A DNA stretch of 27,190 bases from the NCBI GenBank assembly GCA_964556705.1, contig CAZKXX010000048.1:1-27190 (forward strand), given 5' to 3'. A program made the translations under genes and the position numbers. The stretch comes from CAZKXX01 sp964556705 (GTDB lineage Bacteria > Acidobacteriota > Terriglobia > UBA7540). The notes beneath the pieces are model-generated. The model saw only the letters and a program-made list of their open reading frames with translations. It had not been told where the DNA came from and made no database searches. Numbering within the stretch: position 1 is the stretch's first letter; each line of letters begins with the position of its first letter. Shown here piece after piece: positions 7,145-15,657 of this stretch.

Positions 7145-7971
7145 CTAAGGCAGCGACGTGATGTAAAGCGCTGTGGATTCCGCGCCCTCATCGAGTGGCG
7201 CGAGGAAGGCGGCGGTGCGTTCGCCGTCTCCGACGAGGGAGCGGAGCGGCCTTCCCTGCGCGGCGGCGGTGATGGCGTGCATCTCTTCCGGCGCGGTCAA
7301 CCGCAGCAACTGGCCTTCGCAGTAGCAATAAAGCCCCAAATCAAAATCCTGCCCGAGGGGCGCGGCAGCGACGATGATGTTGCCGCGCGGCCCCGACGTC
7401 TGCCCCTGAATGCGGCCGAGCGGCACAGCGGGCGTGCCCGGAGTAAGTCTCGCCATCACGGGCTTCGTCGGGTCGCCGGCGAGCAGCCCCGTCTGCACGG
7501 TATCACCCTCGATCAGCACGAACAGCATGCGCACGGGAAGCTGCTCGGACCGCGCGGGAAGGATTTCAACGACTTCGGTTTCTTCGGCGGGCAGCTTCAG
7601 GTCTTCGAAGTTGCGCGTGGCGACGGCGCGAAAGAACTGCTCGGTCACGGCTTCGAGCGGCGTGCCGCGGCGGACGAAGACCGCTTCATCGTGACTGAAG
7701 AAGACGGGCGTCAGCAGGTCGGCGGGCCCGACGGCGATTTCCGGCGGCAGCGGAACCGCGACGGTGCCGCGCGGGGTCCAGAGGAAGAGACCGCTGGAGG
7801 GATTCGGTCCGGACAGACGCGCGGCGAAGAGCACGTTGCCCGTCGAACTGACGAGCGGGGCCGAAAATTCCGCGAACGTGGCGTCGGGCAGGCCCGGCAC
7901 GGCGCCGCCCGCCGTTGCCACGGCGAGCGACTGGTTGCCCTGGATGACCGAGGTGTCGTCCTTCCCGACGC
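7145..7971 (-). CDS. NxxGxxAF-repeat secreted protein, C-terminal part (cut by gap)
   Basis: About 275 residues up to a natural stop at 7145. The part nearest the gap continues the beta-repeat style of the N-terminal piece (FSAPLVSSTGNVLFAARLSG, then GLFLWTPRG), the pattern known as NxxGxxAF tandem repeats, which are found in secreted proteins of Acidobacteria, Planctomycetes and cyanobacteria. Further repeats are more diverged (SGPRGNIIVAAAPL, LVGDGERTAAFLAPLD), and the chain ends TALYITSLP. No catalytic signature and no sorting domain is visible. The reading frame of this part differs from that of the N-terminal part as written, which only reflects the arbitrary gap length of 10 N. Confidence 0.75.
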
Positions 7972-7981
7972 NNNNNNNNNN
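7972..7981. other. Assembly gap (10 N)
   Basis: Ten unknown bases, probably a fixed-size placeholder at a scaffold join. It interrupts the NxxGxxAF-repeat gene. Repetitive coding sequence is a likely reason for the break, so the true gene may contain more repeats than shown. Confidence 0.95.
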
Positions 7982-8402
7982 CGACGGTGGTGGGCGCGTC
8001 GCCGTCATTCAGCGCCGCCGTGAAAGCGATGACGCCCGTATTGTTCAGACTCGGCGCGCTGAATGAATCGTAAGACGTTCGTGGAACCGGCCCACGCAAT
8101 CCTTCAAAAGCCACCACGCTGAACGTGACGCCCGTTGACCGCACCACGGCGCGCAAATCGCGCCGAGCGCTGTGCAGCGTGGTGAGGAAAACAATCTCTT
8201 TTGCTTCGTTCATCGCCAGGCCGGAGAACTGGCCGAAAGCGAAACCCGTGTGGCCCGGCACACCCCATCCGGCGGCGAGCAGCAGGCGCGTGTTCGATTG
8301 CGCGCGCGCCGGAGCCGAAGCGTGCCCGCCGGCAAGCAGCGCGAGAAGCGCGCCGCAGGCCGCGGCCTTCCACCGCCGGCAACTCCCCATGTCCGTGTTC
8401 AA
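7982..8402 (-). CDS. NxxGxxAF-repeat secreted protein, N-terminal part (cut by gap)
   Basis: About 140 residues with a signal peptide (CRRWKAAACGALLALLAGGHA, then ARAQS), so the product is exported. The mature part carries repeat units such as FSGLAMNEAKEIVFLTTLH and FSAPSLNNTGVIAFTAALND, the latter a textbook NxxGxxAF unit. The TTG at 8402 is used as start because GGGAGG lies 9 bases upstream on the minus strand; the in-frame ATG at 8390 is 21 bases from it. The piece runs into the gap at 7981 and continues in 7145-7971. The function of such repeat proteins is not established; a beta-propeller-like surface protein is the usual guess. Confidence 0.75.
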
Positions 8403-8436
8403 ATCGCGCGTCCTCCCGGGATGGAAGCAGCCAGCG

Positions 8437-8466
8437 AACCTAGCATCGTGCTTCCGCGAGCGTCAA
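8437..8466 (-). promoter_or_regulatory. Promoter for the NxxGxxAF-repeat gene
   Basis: On the minus strand, TTGACG (8466-8461) and TAGGTT (8442-8437) are 18 bases apart, with TGC directly before the -10 as an extended element. The predicted start is near 8430, about 28 bases before the TTG codon. The rest of 8403-8693 shows no gene. Confidence 0.45.
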
Positions 8467-8693
8467 GGTGAATCACCGGCCACTGCCAGACGCCGCGGAC
8501 AGCCCCGCAAGAAAAGACCTCCATTGCATCGCGCCAGCGGCGACGGAGCGTCACCCTAACTTGGATGCAGAGTTTTCTCAGGCGCGCCTCTATCCGCTGC
8601 CATTGCCGAGACTTCGCGGCGCGGGCCTCGCGCCGAGACGGCGAGCGCGACGCGCGGCCTCGCTCGTGCATATGTCGCGCGCGAGGGGGTCTG

Positions 8694-9662
8694 ATGGCGA
8701 TGCGCCTTCCGGCGTGGTTGCGCGTGCTGGGAACGCTCGGCTTTCTGACCCTTGTGCTGTGGCGCGTGCCGGTGGCCGAGTTGCGGTCGGCTTTCGATGG
8801 GATTCGGCTCGGCTGGCTGGCCCCGGCGGCGCTGGCCACCGCGGCGATGCTGGGCGCGCGCTGGCTGCGCTGGCATCGGCTGCTCGCCACGGGGGGCGCG
8901 GAAGTCTCCGCGGCCTGTTCCGCGCGCTCGCTGCTGGGAGGATTCACGCTGAGCCTCGTCCTTCCCGGACGCTCCGGCGAACTGGCGCGCTGGCTTTTCC
9001 TGCCGCGCGAACTTCGCGGCCGCGTGCTGCCGCTGAACCTGCTCGACCGCGCGCTCGATGCCTGGGCGCTCGCGACGTTCGGCGTGGTCAGCCTGTTTTT
9101 CCCCGCGCCGCATCAGCCCGCGCTGCTGGCCGCGGCGGTGTGGCTGGCGACGCTGCCGCTCGTCAACGGCCTGCCGGTGCTGCTCGAGTCGTTCACCTCC
9201 CTTCCCTTTTTCCGCCGCGCGCTGGGTGCGAACGTTGATTCCACACATCCCGCCTTCGCGCGCTTCCGCCCGCTGCGCTTTGCGCCGCTGGCGCTGGTTT
9301 CCACCGGGCTTGACCTCGCCGTATTCTATTTCCTCCTCTGCGCGTTTCAGGAAGCGGGCTTCGGCGCGGCGCTGGCGACTTTTCCGTGGATTGTCACCGC
9401 GGGCGGCCTGCCGCTTTCGGTGGCCGGGATCGGCCCGCGGGAAGGCGCGGCAGTCCTGCTTCTGGGACGGTTCGCCGTTTCACGCGCCGCCGCGCTGAAC
9501 GCCGCGGCGATGTTGTTTGTGTTTTCGGCGCTGATTCCTGCCGCATTGGGCGGACTCCTTCTTCTGGCCACTCGTCTCGGCCTGCATCCGGGGGGGGGCG
9601 CGGCCCGGCCCCGACGCCCGCCATTCCGATTCGAGCCTGAGAAATCGAAAGTCATGTTATAA
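8694..9662 (+). CDS. UPF0104 / lysylphosphatidylglycerol synthase TM-region family membrane protein
   Basis: An integral membrane protein of 322 residues with about eight hydrophobic helices. The family traits are the early RWLRWHRLLATGG segment, then GGFTLSLVLPGRSGELARWLFL (the conserved P-G-R-x-G-E step), LLDRALDAWAL, and late in the chain PLSVAGIGPREGAAVLLL, which matches the P-x-S-x-x-G-x-G-x-R-E box of the MprF flippase-like domain. Related proteins move or modify lipid-linked substrates, but this one lacks the synthase domain, so transport of a lipid or polyprenol-linked molecule is only inferred. ATG at 8694 has AGGGGG 5 bases upstream; a longer frame to 8565 adds Arg/Cys-rich sequence unlike a membrane protein N-terminus. 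A run of nine G (9590-9598) near the 3' end could hide a frameshift in the last 20 or so codons. Confidence 0.85.
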   Translation: MAMRLPAWLRVLGTLGFLTLVLWRVPVAELRSAFDGIRLGWLAPAALATAAMLGARWLRWHRLLATGGAEVSAACSARSLLGGFTLSLVLPGRSGELARWLFLPRELRGRVLPLNLLDRALDAWALATFGVVSLFFPAPHQPALLAAAVWLATLPLVNGLPVLLESFTSLPFFRRALGANVDSTHPAFARFRPLRFAPLALVSTGLDLAVFYFLLCAFQEAGFGAALATFPWIVTAGGLPLSVAGIGPREGAAVLLLGRFAVSRAAALNAAAMLFVFSALIPAALGGLLLLATRLGLHPGGGAARPRRPPFRFEPEKSKVML

Positions 9663-9663
9663 A
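9655..9663 (+). promoter_or_regulatory. Extended -10 promoter candidate for the mrp operon
   Basis: TGT-TATAAA, an extended -10 element with a five-of-six hexamer, overlaps the stop codon of the preceding membrane protein gene. A start near 9670 would give a leader of about 95 bases to the ATG at 9767 and would exclude the ATG at 9665. No good -35 box is seen, as is common with extended -10 promoters. Confidence 0.45.
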
Positions 9664-9766
9664 AATGGACTCGCCTTCGCGCGCGAACGATTCCCGCGCG
9701 GTGACGGGGCACGGTCCGGCGGATTCCGTCCCGGAGGAATCCCGCCTTCTCTTTCGGCCAACGGCC

Positions 9767-12073
9767 ATGACGATTGCGATTCTTTCGCTCTTCGTGCTGG
9801 GGGCGATGGCACGCTGGGTTGCGCGCGCCGCGCCGCGCTCCGCCAACTGGCTTCTCGCTCTCGTCCCTTTTGCCTGGACCGTTTACTTCCTCTCGCGAAT
9901 TTCCTCCATCGGCGCGGGCAACGCCGTCGTGGAGTTCCATCCCTGGGTGCCGGCCCTGGGCGTGAATTTCTCCTTTTATCTCGACGGCCTGAGCCTGGTG
10001 ATGGCGCTGCTCATCACCGGCATCGGAACGCTGGTCATCATCTATGCCGGCGGATACCTGGCCGGGCACCCGCAACTCGACCGCATGTACGCCTACCTTC
10101 TGGTCTTCATGGCCTCGATGCTGGGCGTGGTGCTCGCCGACAACGCCGTCACGCTGTTCGTCTTCTGGGAGCTGACGAGCGTCAGCTCGTATCTGCTGAT
10201 CGGCTTCGACCACGAGCGCGCCGAAGCGCGCTCGGCGGCGCTCCAGGCGCTGCTCGTGACGGGCCTCGGCGGACTGCCGTTGCTGGCGGGATTACTCCTG
10301 CTCGGCATGGCGGGCGGAAACATGGAAATCTCCGCCCTCCTCGCGCAGGGCGGCGGGACGGTCCGCGCGCACCCGCTCTATCTCCCCATTCTGCTGCTTA
10401 TCCTGGCCGGAGCGTTTACGAAGTCGGCGCAATTTCCTTTTCACTTCTGGCTCCCCAACGCCATGGAAGCGCCCACGCCCGTCAGCGCGTACCTGCACGC
10501 CGCAACGATGGTAAAGGCGGGCGTGTATTTGCTGGCGCGGCTGAATCCGGTGCTGGGCGGGACGGAAGCGTGGACGCTGCTCGTAGGCGTTGCGGGCGCC
10601 GTAACGATGGCGCTCGGCGCCTATCTCGCCTTCCGGCAGACGGACCTCAAGCGGCTGCTCGCTTACTCCACCGTCAGCGCGCTCGGCACGCTGACGCTGC
10701 TTCTGGGACTGGGCACGGAAGCGGCCGCCAAAGCCGCCGTCATCTATCTGCTCGCGCACGGATTTTACAAGGGCGCGATGTTTCTGATGGCGGGCGCCGT
10801 GGACCACGAGACGGGCACGCGCCATGTGACCGAGCTCGGCGGACTGCGCGCTGCCATGCCGGTGACCGCGGCGGCGGCTTTCCTCGCCGCGCTTTCGATG
10901 GCGGGACTCCCGCCCGCCTTCGGCTTCATCGCCAAAGAGGGGCTGCTCGAGGCCGTGCACGACATGTCCCCGGGCACGCCTTTTCTGGTGGCGCTGACCG
11001 TGATTTCGGGAATGCTCGGCATGGCCGTCGCCGCGCTAGCCGGACTGAAACCCTTTATCGGTCCCCCTCGAGAAACGCCCAAGCATCCGCACGAAGCGCC
11101 GCTGAGCCTCTGGCTTGGGCCTGCGTTGCTCGCCGGGCTGGGCCTGTTTTTCGGATTCGTTCCGGGTTGGCTGGAAGCGTCGCTCCTCGGGCCGGCGGCC
11201 TCGGCCGTGGCGGGCGCTCCCGTGGAGATGCATCTGGCGCTCTGGCACGGCTTCAATCCGGTGCTGGCGCTGAGCGGGGTCACGGTGGCGGGCGGCGCGG
11301 GACTCTACTGGGGCTGGGGCATTCTGCGGGGCTTTCTCGACCGGCTCGATGCCGTCGCGGCGCTGCGGCCGTCACGCTGGTACGACTGGGGATTGAACGG
11401 CATGCTGTGGCTGGCGACGGCGCAGACGCGCGTGCTGCAGAACGGCTACCTGCGGCACTACCTGCGGGTGATCGTGCTTGCGGCGGTGGCCGCGGGCGGC
11501 TACACGCTGTTCAGCCGCGTGGGCTGGCCCGGCTTGGGGCCGCGCACGGAGCTGCGCCCTTACGAAGCGCTGCTCGGCGCCCTCATCCTGCTGGCGGCGG
11601 TGGTCGCGGTGCGCTCGCGTTCCCGGCTGGCAGCGATTGCGTCGCTCGGTGTGGTGGGTTACGGGGTCGCGCTCGTGTACGTACTGTTCGGCGCGCCCGA
11701 CCTGGCGATGACGCAGATTCTGGTTGAGACGCTCACCGTCATCCTTTTCGTCTTCATGTTTTATCACCTGCCGCGCTTCGCGGAACTGACGTCGCAACGG
11801 ACGCGCGCGCGCGACATCTTCGTTTCGCTTTCCGCCGGCGCGCTCGTCACCCTGCTGGTTCTGGCCGCGACCAGCGCGCCGCTCAGCCCGCGCCTCACGC
11901 CCTATTTCGCCAGCCACAGCCTGGAATCGGCCCACGGCCGGAACATCGTCAACGTCATCCTGGTCGACTTTCGCGCCCTCGACACGCTGGGCGAGATCAC
12001 GGTGCTCGCGGTGGCGGGCGTGGGCGTCTTCGCCCTGCTCAAGTTGCGCATGGAGAAAGGAGGCGGGACGTGA
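9767..12073 (+). CDS. mrpA: Mrp Na+/H+ antiporter subunit A
   Basis: The large subunit of the Mrp antiporter, 768 residues from this start. The ND5-like proton-channel domain shows FWELTSVSSYLLIGF with the conserved membrane glutamate, EAPTPVSAYLHAATMVKAGVYLL split by the key lysine, and LLAHGFYKGAMFLMAGAVDH. It is followed by the MrpA-specific C-terminal part: a DUF4040-type segment (VVGYGVALVYVLFGAPDLAM and TQILVETLTVILFVFMFYHL) and a last two-helix unit ending in a short Lys/Gly tail. Ubiquitous MrpA proteins of this length carry both regions. The start is uncertain. ATG 9665 adds 34 hydrophilic residues, while 9767 begins directly with the first helix, as in the family, and lies downstream of the extended -10 at 9655; neither has a strong ribosome site. 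It overlaps mrpB by 4 bases. Confidence 0.93.
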   Translation: MTIAILSLFVLGAMARWVARAAPRSANWLLALVPFAWTVYFLSRISSIGAGNAVVEFHPWVPALGVNFSFYLDGLSLVMALLITGIGTLVIIYAGGYLAGHPQLDRMYAYLLVFMASMLGVVLADNAVTLFVFWELTSVSSYLLIGFDHERAEARSAALQALLVTGLGGLPLLAGLLLLGMAGGNMEISALLAQGGGTVRAHPLYLPILLLILAGAFTKSAQFPFHFWLPNAMEAPTPVSAYLHAATMVKAGVYLLARLNPVLGGTEAWTLLVGVAGAVTMALGAYLAFRQTDLKRLLAYSTVSALGTLTLLLGLGTEAAAKAAVIYLLAHGFYKGAMFLMAGAVDHETGTRHVTELGGLRAAMPVTAAAAFLAALSMAGLPPAFGFIAKEGLLEAVHDMSPGTPFLVALTVISGMLGMAVAALAGLKPFIGPPRETPKHPHEAPLSLWLGPALLAGLGLFFGFVPGWLEASLLGPAASAVAGAPVEMHLALWHGFNPVLALSGVTVAGGAGLYWGWGILRGFLDRLDAVAALRPSRWYDWGLNGMLWLATAQTRVLQNGYLRHYLRVIVLAAVAAGGYTLFSRVGWPGLGPRTELRPYEALLGALILLAAVVAVRSRSRLAAIASLGVVGYGVALVYVLFGAPDLAMTQILVETLTVILFVFMFYHLPRFAELTSQRTRARDIFVSLSAGALVTLLVLAATSAPLSPRLTPYFASHSLESAHGRNIVNVILVDFRALDTLGEITVLAVAGVGVFALLKLRMEKGGGT

Positions 12074-12483
12074 TCTCGCTCATCCTGCGCACGGCGACGC
12101 GCTTCCTGATGGTGCTCATGCTGCTGTTTTCGCTCTTTCTGCTGCTGCGCGGCCACAATGCGCCCGGGGGCGGGTTTATCGGCGGGCTGGTCTCGGCCGC
12201 CGCCTTCGTCCTCTACGCCATCGCCCATGACGTCGCCGCCGCGCGCCGGCTGCTGCGCCTCGAGCCGCGCAACTTCATCGGCGCCGGGTTGTTCATCGCC
12301 GCGGTGAGCGGCATCCCGGCGCTGTTTGCGGGCCAGCCGTTTCTGACCGGACTGTGGGGCGCGCTGCGACCGGCCGGCGCGGCGCCCGTGCAGGTGGGCA
12401 CGCCGCTGTTTTTCGACCTGGGGGTTTACCTGACCGTGTTGGGCGTGACCCTGACCATCGTGTACGCGCTTCTGGAGGAATGA
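12070..12483 (+). CDS. mrpB: Mrp antiporter subunit B
   Basis: 137 residues with four predicted helices. The hallmark is the loop RGHNAPGGGFIGGLVSAAAF near residues 27-46, the conserved MnhB signature. The C-terminal helix is DLGVYLTVLGVTLTIVYALL. MrpB is an obligatory small subunit of the inner-membrane antiporter that exchanges cytoplasmic Na+ for protons. It starts with GTG in a GTGA overlap with the mrpA stop, so its translation is probably coupled to mrpA. It is a separate gene here, as in Bacillus-type operons, not fused to subunit A. Confidence 0.93.
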   Translation: MISLILRTATRFLMVLMLLFSLFLLLRGHNAPGGGFIGGLVSAAAFVLYAIAHDVAAARRLLRLEPRNFIGAGLFIAAVSGIPALFAGQPFLTGLWGALRPAGAAPVQVGTPLFFDLGVYLTVLGVTLTIVYALLEE

Positions 12484-12484
12484 A

Positions 12485-12849
<365 letters not shown>

Positions 12850-12853
<4 letters not shown>

Positions 12854-14349
12854 ACCTCTTCCTCGTTCTGCCCATCCTGATCCCGCTGCTCACCGCCGTG
12901 GCCACGCTGCTCGCCTGGCGCTGGCGGCGCGTGCAACGCGTGCTGGGCCTCGTCGGCACCGCCGGGATTTTGGCGTCGGCGATCGGCCTGCTTCATTCGG
13001 TCACGACGCAGGGCATCCAGGTGGCGCAGATGGGGAGCTGGCCTGCGCCGTACGGCATCAGCTTTGTCGCGGACCTGTTCAGCGCCCTGATGGTCGCCCT
13101 GGCCGGCCTGGTGGGTTTTGCGGTGGGCGTCTATTCGCTGGCTTCCATGGACGCGCGCCGCGAGGCCTACGGCTACTATCCCCTCTACCACATCCTGCTG
13201 ATGGGCATTTGCGGCGCCTTTCTCACCGGCGACATCTTCAATCTCTACGTCTGGTTCGAGGTGATGCTGATTGCCTCCTTCGTGCTCCTGGCCCTGGGCG
13301 GGGAGCGGGCGCAGATGGAAGGCGCCATCAAATACGTCACGCTCAACCTGGTCAGCTCGGCGATTTTTCTCACCGCCGTCGGCATCCTCTACGGCACGGC
13401 CGGAACGCTGAACATGGCCGACCTGGCCGTGGCGTTCCAGAACTCGAACAACCCGGGTCTGGTGACGACCCTGGCCATGCTCTTCCTGGTCACTTTCGGC
13501 ATCAAGGCGGCCATCTTTCCTTTGTTTTTCTGGCTGCCGGCGTCCTATCACACGCCGCCCGTGGCCGTCTCCGCCATCTTCGCCGGCCTGCTCACCAAGG
13601 TGGGCGTGTACGCGATGATCCGCGTCTTCTCCCTGCTCTTCGTGTACGACATCAGCTACACGCACACGCTGCTGCTGGTGATTTCCGGCTTCACGATGCT
13701 GACCGGCGTCCTCGGCGCCGTCGCGCAGAATGACTTCCGCCGCATTCTGGCGTTCCACAGCGTCAGCCAGATCGGGTATATCGTGATGGGCCTGGGGCTG
13801 TTCACGCCGCTGGCGCTGGCGGGCTCGATTTTTTTCATCCTGCACCACAGCCTCGTCAAGTCGAACCTGTTCCTGGTGAGCGGCGTCGCCAACCGGCTGG
13901 AGGGCAGTTACGAACTCAAGAAGCTGGGCGGGCTCTACCACGCCTACCCGGGGCTTTCACTGCTCTTCCTGGTTCCGGCGTTTTCGCTGGCCGGCGTGCC
14001 GCCGCTTTCGGGCTTCTTCGCCAAGCTGGTGCTGGTGCGGGCGGGGCTCGACATCGAACAATACGCCATCGTCGCCGTGGCGCTCGGCGTGAGCCTGCTG
14101 ACACTTTTTTCGATGACCAAGATCTGGGCCGAAGCTTTCTGGAAACCGACGCCGGGCCCCGAGCCCGCTGCGCGGCGCAGTTACGAGCGGAGGGAGCGCG
14201 TGCTGCTCGGGCCCATCATTCTGCTGGCGGCGGCGGCCGTCCTGCTGGGCGTCGGCTTCGAGCCCGTGCTGAACCTGGCGCTGCGCGCCGCCGAACAACT
14301 GGCGAATCCGGCCGAATACATCGGGGCCGTCCTGGGAGCGCGGACGTGA
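12850..14349 (+). CDS. mrpD: Mrp antiporter subunit D
   Basis: 499 residues, the family's usual size, with about 14 helices. It belongs to the ND2/ND4-like proton-translocating family. Conserved features are WFEVMLIASFVLLALGG with the essential glutamate (about 137-153), FWLPASYHTPPVAVSAIFAG followed by LLTKVGVYAMIRVF with the channel lysine (about 225-255), HSVSQIGYIVMGLGLF, and HHSLVKSNLFLVSGVAN with a second conserved lysine. It pairs with MrpA in the antiporter core. ATGA overlap with mrpC and GTGA overlap with mrpE point to coupled translation. The C-terminal linker (KPTPGPEPAARRSYERRERV) is a charged cytoplasmic loop before the last helix. Confidence 0.95.
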
Positions 14350-14819
14350 AAGGGTTCATCTACAACCTGCTGGTGGCGCTGGCTTGGGCCGGCCTGCACG
14401 AGCAATTCACGGCGGCCAACTTCGCCGTGGGTTTCGTGCTGGGCTTCGTGCTGCTCTATTTCGCGCAGCCCGTGCTGGGCCCCTCGCTCTATTTCGCCAA
14501 GGTCCGCCAAGTCCTCGGCTTGCTGTTGTTCTTCTTCTGGGAACTGGTGCTGGCGAACCTGCGCGTGGCGCGCGACGTCATCACGCCGGGGTTCGACATG
14601 CGCCCGGGGGTCCTCGCCATCCCGCTCGATGCCCGCAGCGACGTGGAAATCACCCTGCTCGCCAACATGATTACGCTCACGCCCGGAACGATGAGCCTCG
14701 ACGTCTCGCTCGACCGGAAGACGCTCTACATCCACACCCTCTGGGGCGAAGACACCGGCATGGTGCGGCGCAACATCAAGGAAGGATTCGAGAAGCGGCT
14801 GCTGGAGGTGCTGCGATGA
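14346..14819 (+). CDS. mrpE: Mrp antiporter subunit E
   Basis: 157 residues. Two or three N-terminal helices (FIYNLLVALAWAGLHEQFTA, GFVLGFVLLYFAQPVLG, LGLLLFFFWELVLANLRVA) lead to a cytoplasmic MnhE domain with VARDVITPGFDMRPGVLAIP, EITLLANMITLTPGTMSLDV and LYIHTLWGED, which are the conserved blocks of the family. MrpE is needed for assembly and full activity of the complex. It begins with GTG overlapping the mrpD stop and ends overlapping mrpF by 4 bases. Confidence 0.94.
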   Translation: MKGFIYNLLVALAWAGLHEQFTAANFAVGFVLGFVLLYFAQPVLGPSLYFAKVRQVLGLLLFFFWELVLANLRVARDVITPGFDMRPGVLAIPLDARSDVEITLLANMITLTPGTMSLDVSLDRKTLYIHTLWGEDTGMVRRNIKEGFEKRLLEVLR

Positions 14820-15133
14820 ACGGGGCGGAAGTGTTGCACTGGGCGATGCTGGTGGCGGGGACGATGCTGATGGTGGCGATTATTCTGGCGTTCGTGCGCC
14901 TGATGCGCGGGCCCAGCCTGCCCGATCGCGTCGTGGCCCTCGATTTGACGAGCACCCTTTCGCTGGGAATTATCGCGGCCTTTGCGGTGGCCTCCGGCGA
15001 GACCGTCTATCTGGACGTGGGAATCGTGCTCGCGCTCATCGCCTTCCTCGGCACCGTCGCCTTTGCGCGATATCTGGAAAAGAGGACCTTGGCCGAATCG
15101 TCCCCCTCTCCCAGGAGGCCTGCCCATGACTGA
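14816..15133 (+). CDS. mrpF: Mrp antiporter subunit F
   Basis: 105 residues with three helices, typical for MnhF/PhaF. The conserved segment is RLMRGPSLPDRVVALDLTS (about 27-45), followed by a helix with LSLGIIAAFAVASGE and the closing VGIVLALIAFLGTVAFARYL. The ATG at 14816 sits in an ATGA overlap with mrpE; a longer open frame reaching back to 14384 only shadows mrpE. The last ten codons overlap the start of mrpG by 8 bases. Confidence 0.93.
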   Translation: MNGAEVLHWAMLVAGTMLMVAIILAFVRLMRGPSLPDRVVALDLTSTLSLGIIAAFAVASGETVYLDVGIVLALIAFLGTVAFARYLEKRTLAESSPSPRRPAHD

Positions 15134-15527
15134 ATTGATTGCCGCCGTTCTCATGGTGATCGGTTCCTCGTTCATGCTGCTCGGCGCCGTGGGTGTGGCG
15201 CGCATGCCGGACCTGTTTACGCGCATGCAGTCCACGACCAAAGCGGCCACGCTCGGCATCGGCTGCATGTTTGCCGGCGCCGCGGTCCATTTCGGGACGC
15301 TCGGTGTAGCGGTGCGCGCGCTCGCCGTGATCACCTTTGTCTTTCTCACGCAGCCCATCGCCGCGCACATGATTTCGCGCGCCGCCTATTTCATCGGCGT
15401 ACCGCTGTGGGAAGGGACGCGACGCGACGAACTGCGGGGACGGTACGATCCGCGCACGCACGTGCTGGAAAGCAGTCGCGAAGGCGTGCCGGGCGAAACG
15501 CCGAGCGCCGATTCCATCGCAACGTGA
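15126..15527 (+). CDS. mrpG: Mrp antiporter subunit G
   Basis: 133 residues. Three helices with the MnhG/PhaG signature: LMVIGSSFMLLGAVGVARMP, then DLFTRMQSTTKAATLGIGCM, where the P-D-x-F-x-R-M-H/Q-x-x-[ST]-K-A box is diagnostic, and the helix LAVITFVFLTQPIAAHMISR. A hydrophilic tail of about 40 residues follows. The ATG at 15126 lies inside the end of mrpF. This is the last gene of the operon; a hairpin follows 16 bases after its stop. All seven subunits are present in the usual order, so the antiporter should be functional in Na+ export and pH homeostasis. Confidence 0.93.
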   Translation: MTELIAAVLMVIGSSFMLLGAVGVARMPDLFTRMQSTTKAATLGIGCMFAGAAVHFGTLGVAVRALAVITFVFLTQPIAAHMISRAAYFIGVPLWEGTRRDELRGRYDPRTHVLESSREGVPGETPSADSIAT

Positions 15528-15542
15528 AAACCCTTGTGATGC

Positions 15543-15562
15543 GGACCCGTCGCGGCGGGTCC
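15543..15562. terminator. Hairpin between convergent mrpG and the rluD-like gene
   Basis: GGACCCG (15543-15549) and CGGGTCC (15556-15562) form a perfect 7-bp GC-rich stem with a 6-base loop in the 130-base gap between two convergent operons. No U-tract follows on either side, so it is a candidate for a bidirectional, possibly Rho-assisted, terminator. Confidence 0.5.
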
Positions 15563-15657
15563 CCTCCGCCCCGAAGCTTGTCCTTCTGAGCCCCGAATCC
15601 GCAGGGCGGGATCGGGACTTCCTGAAAATGACAACATTCCACGAAAGCAACGCACTC

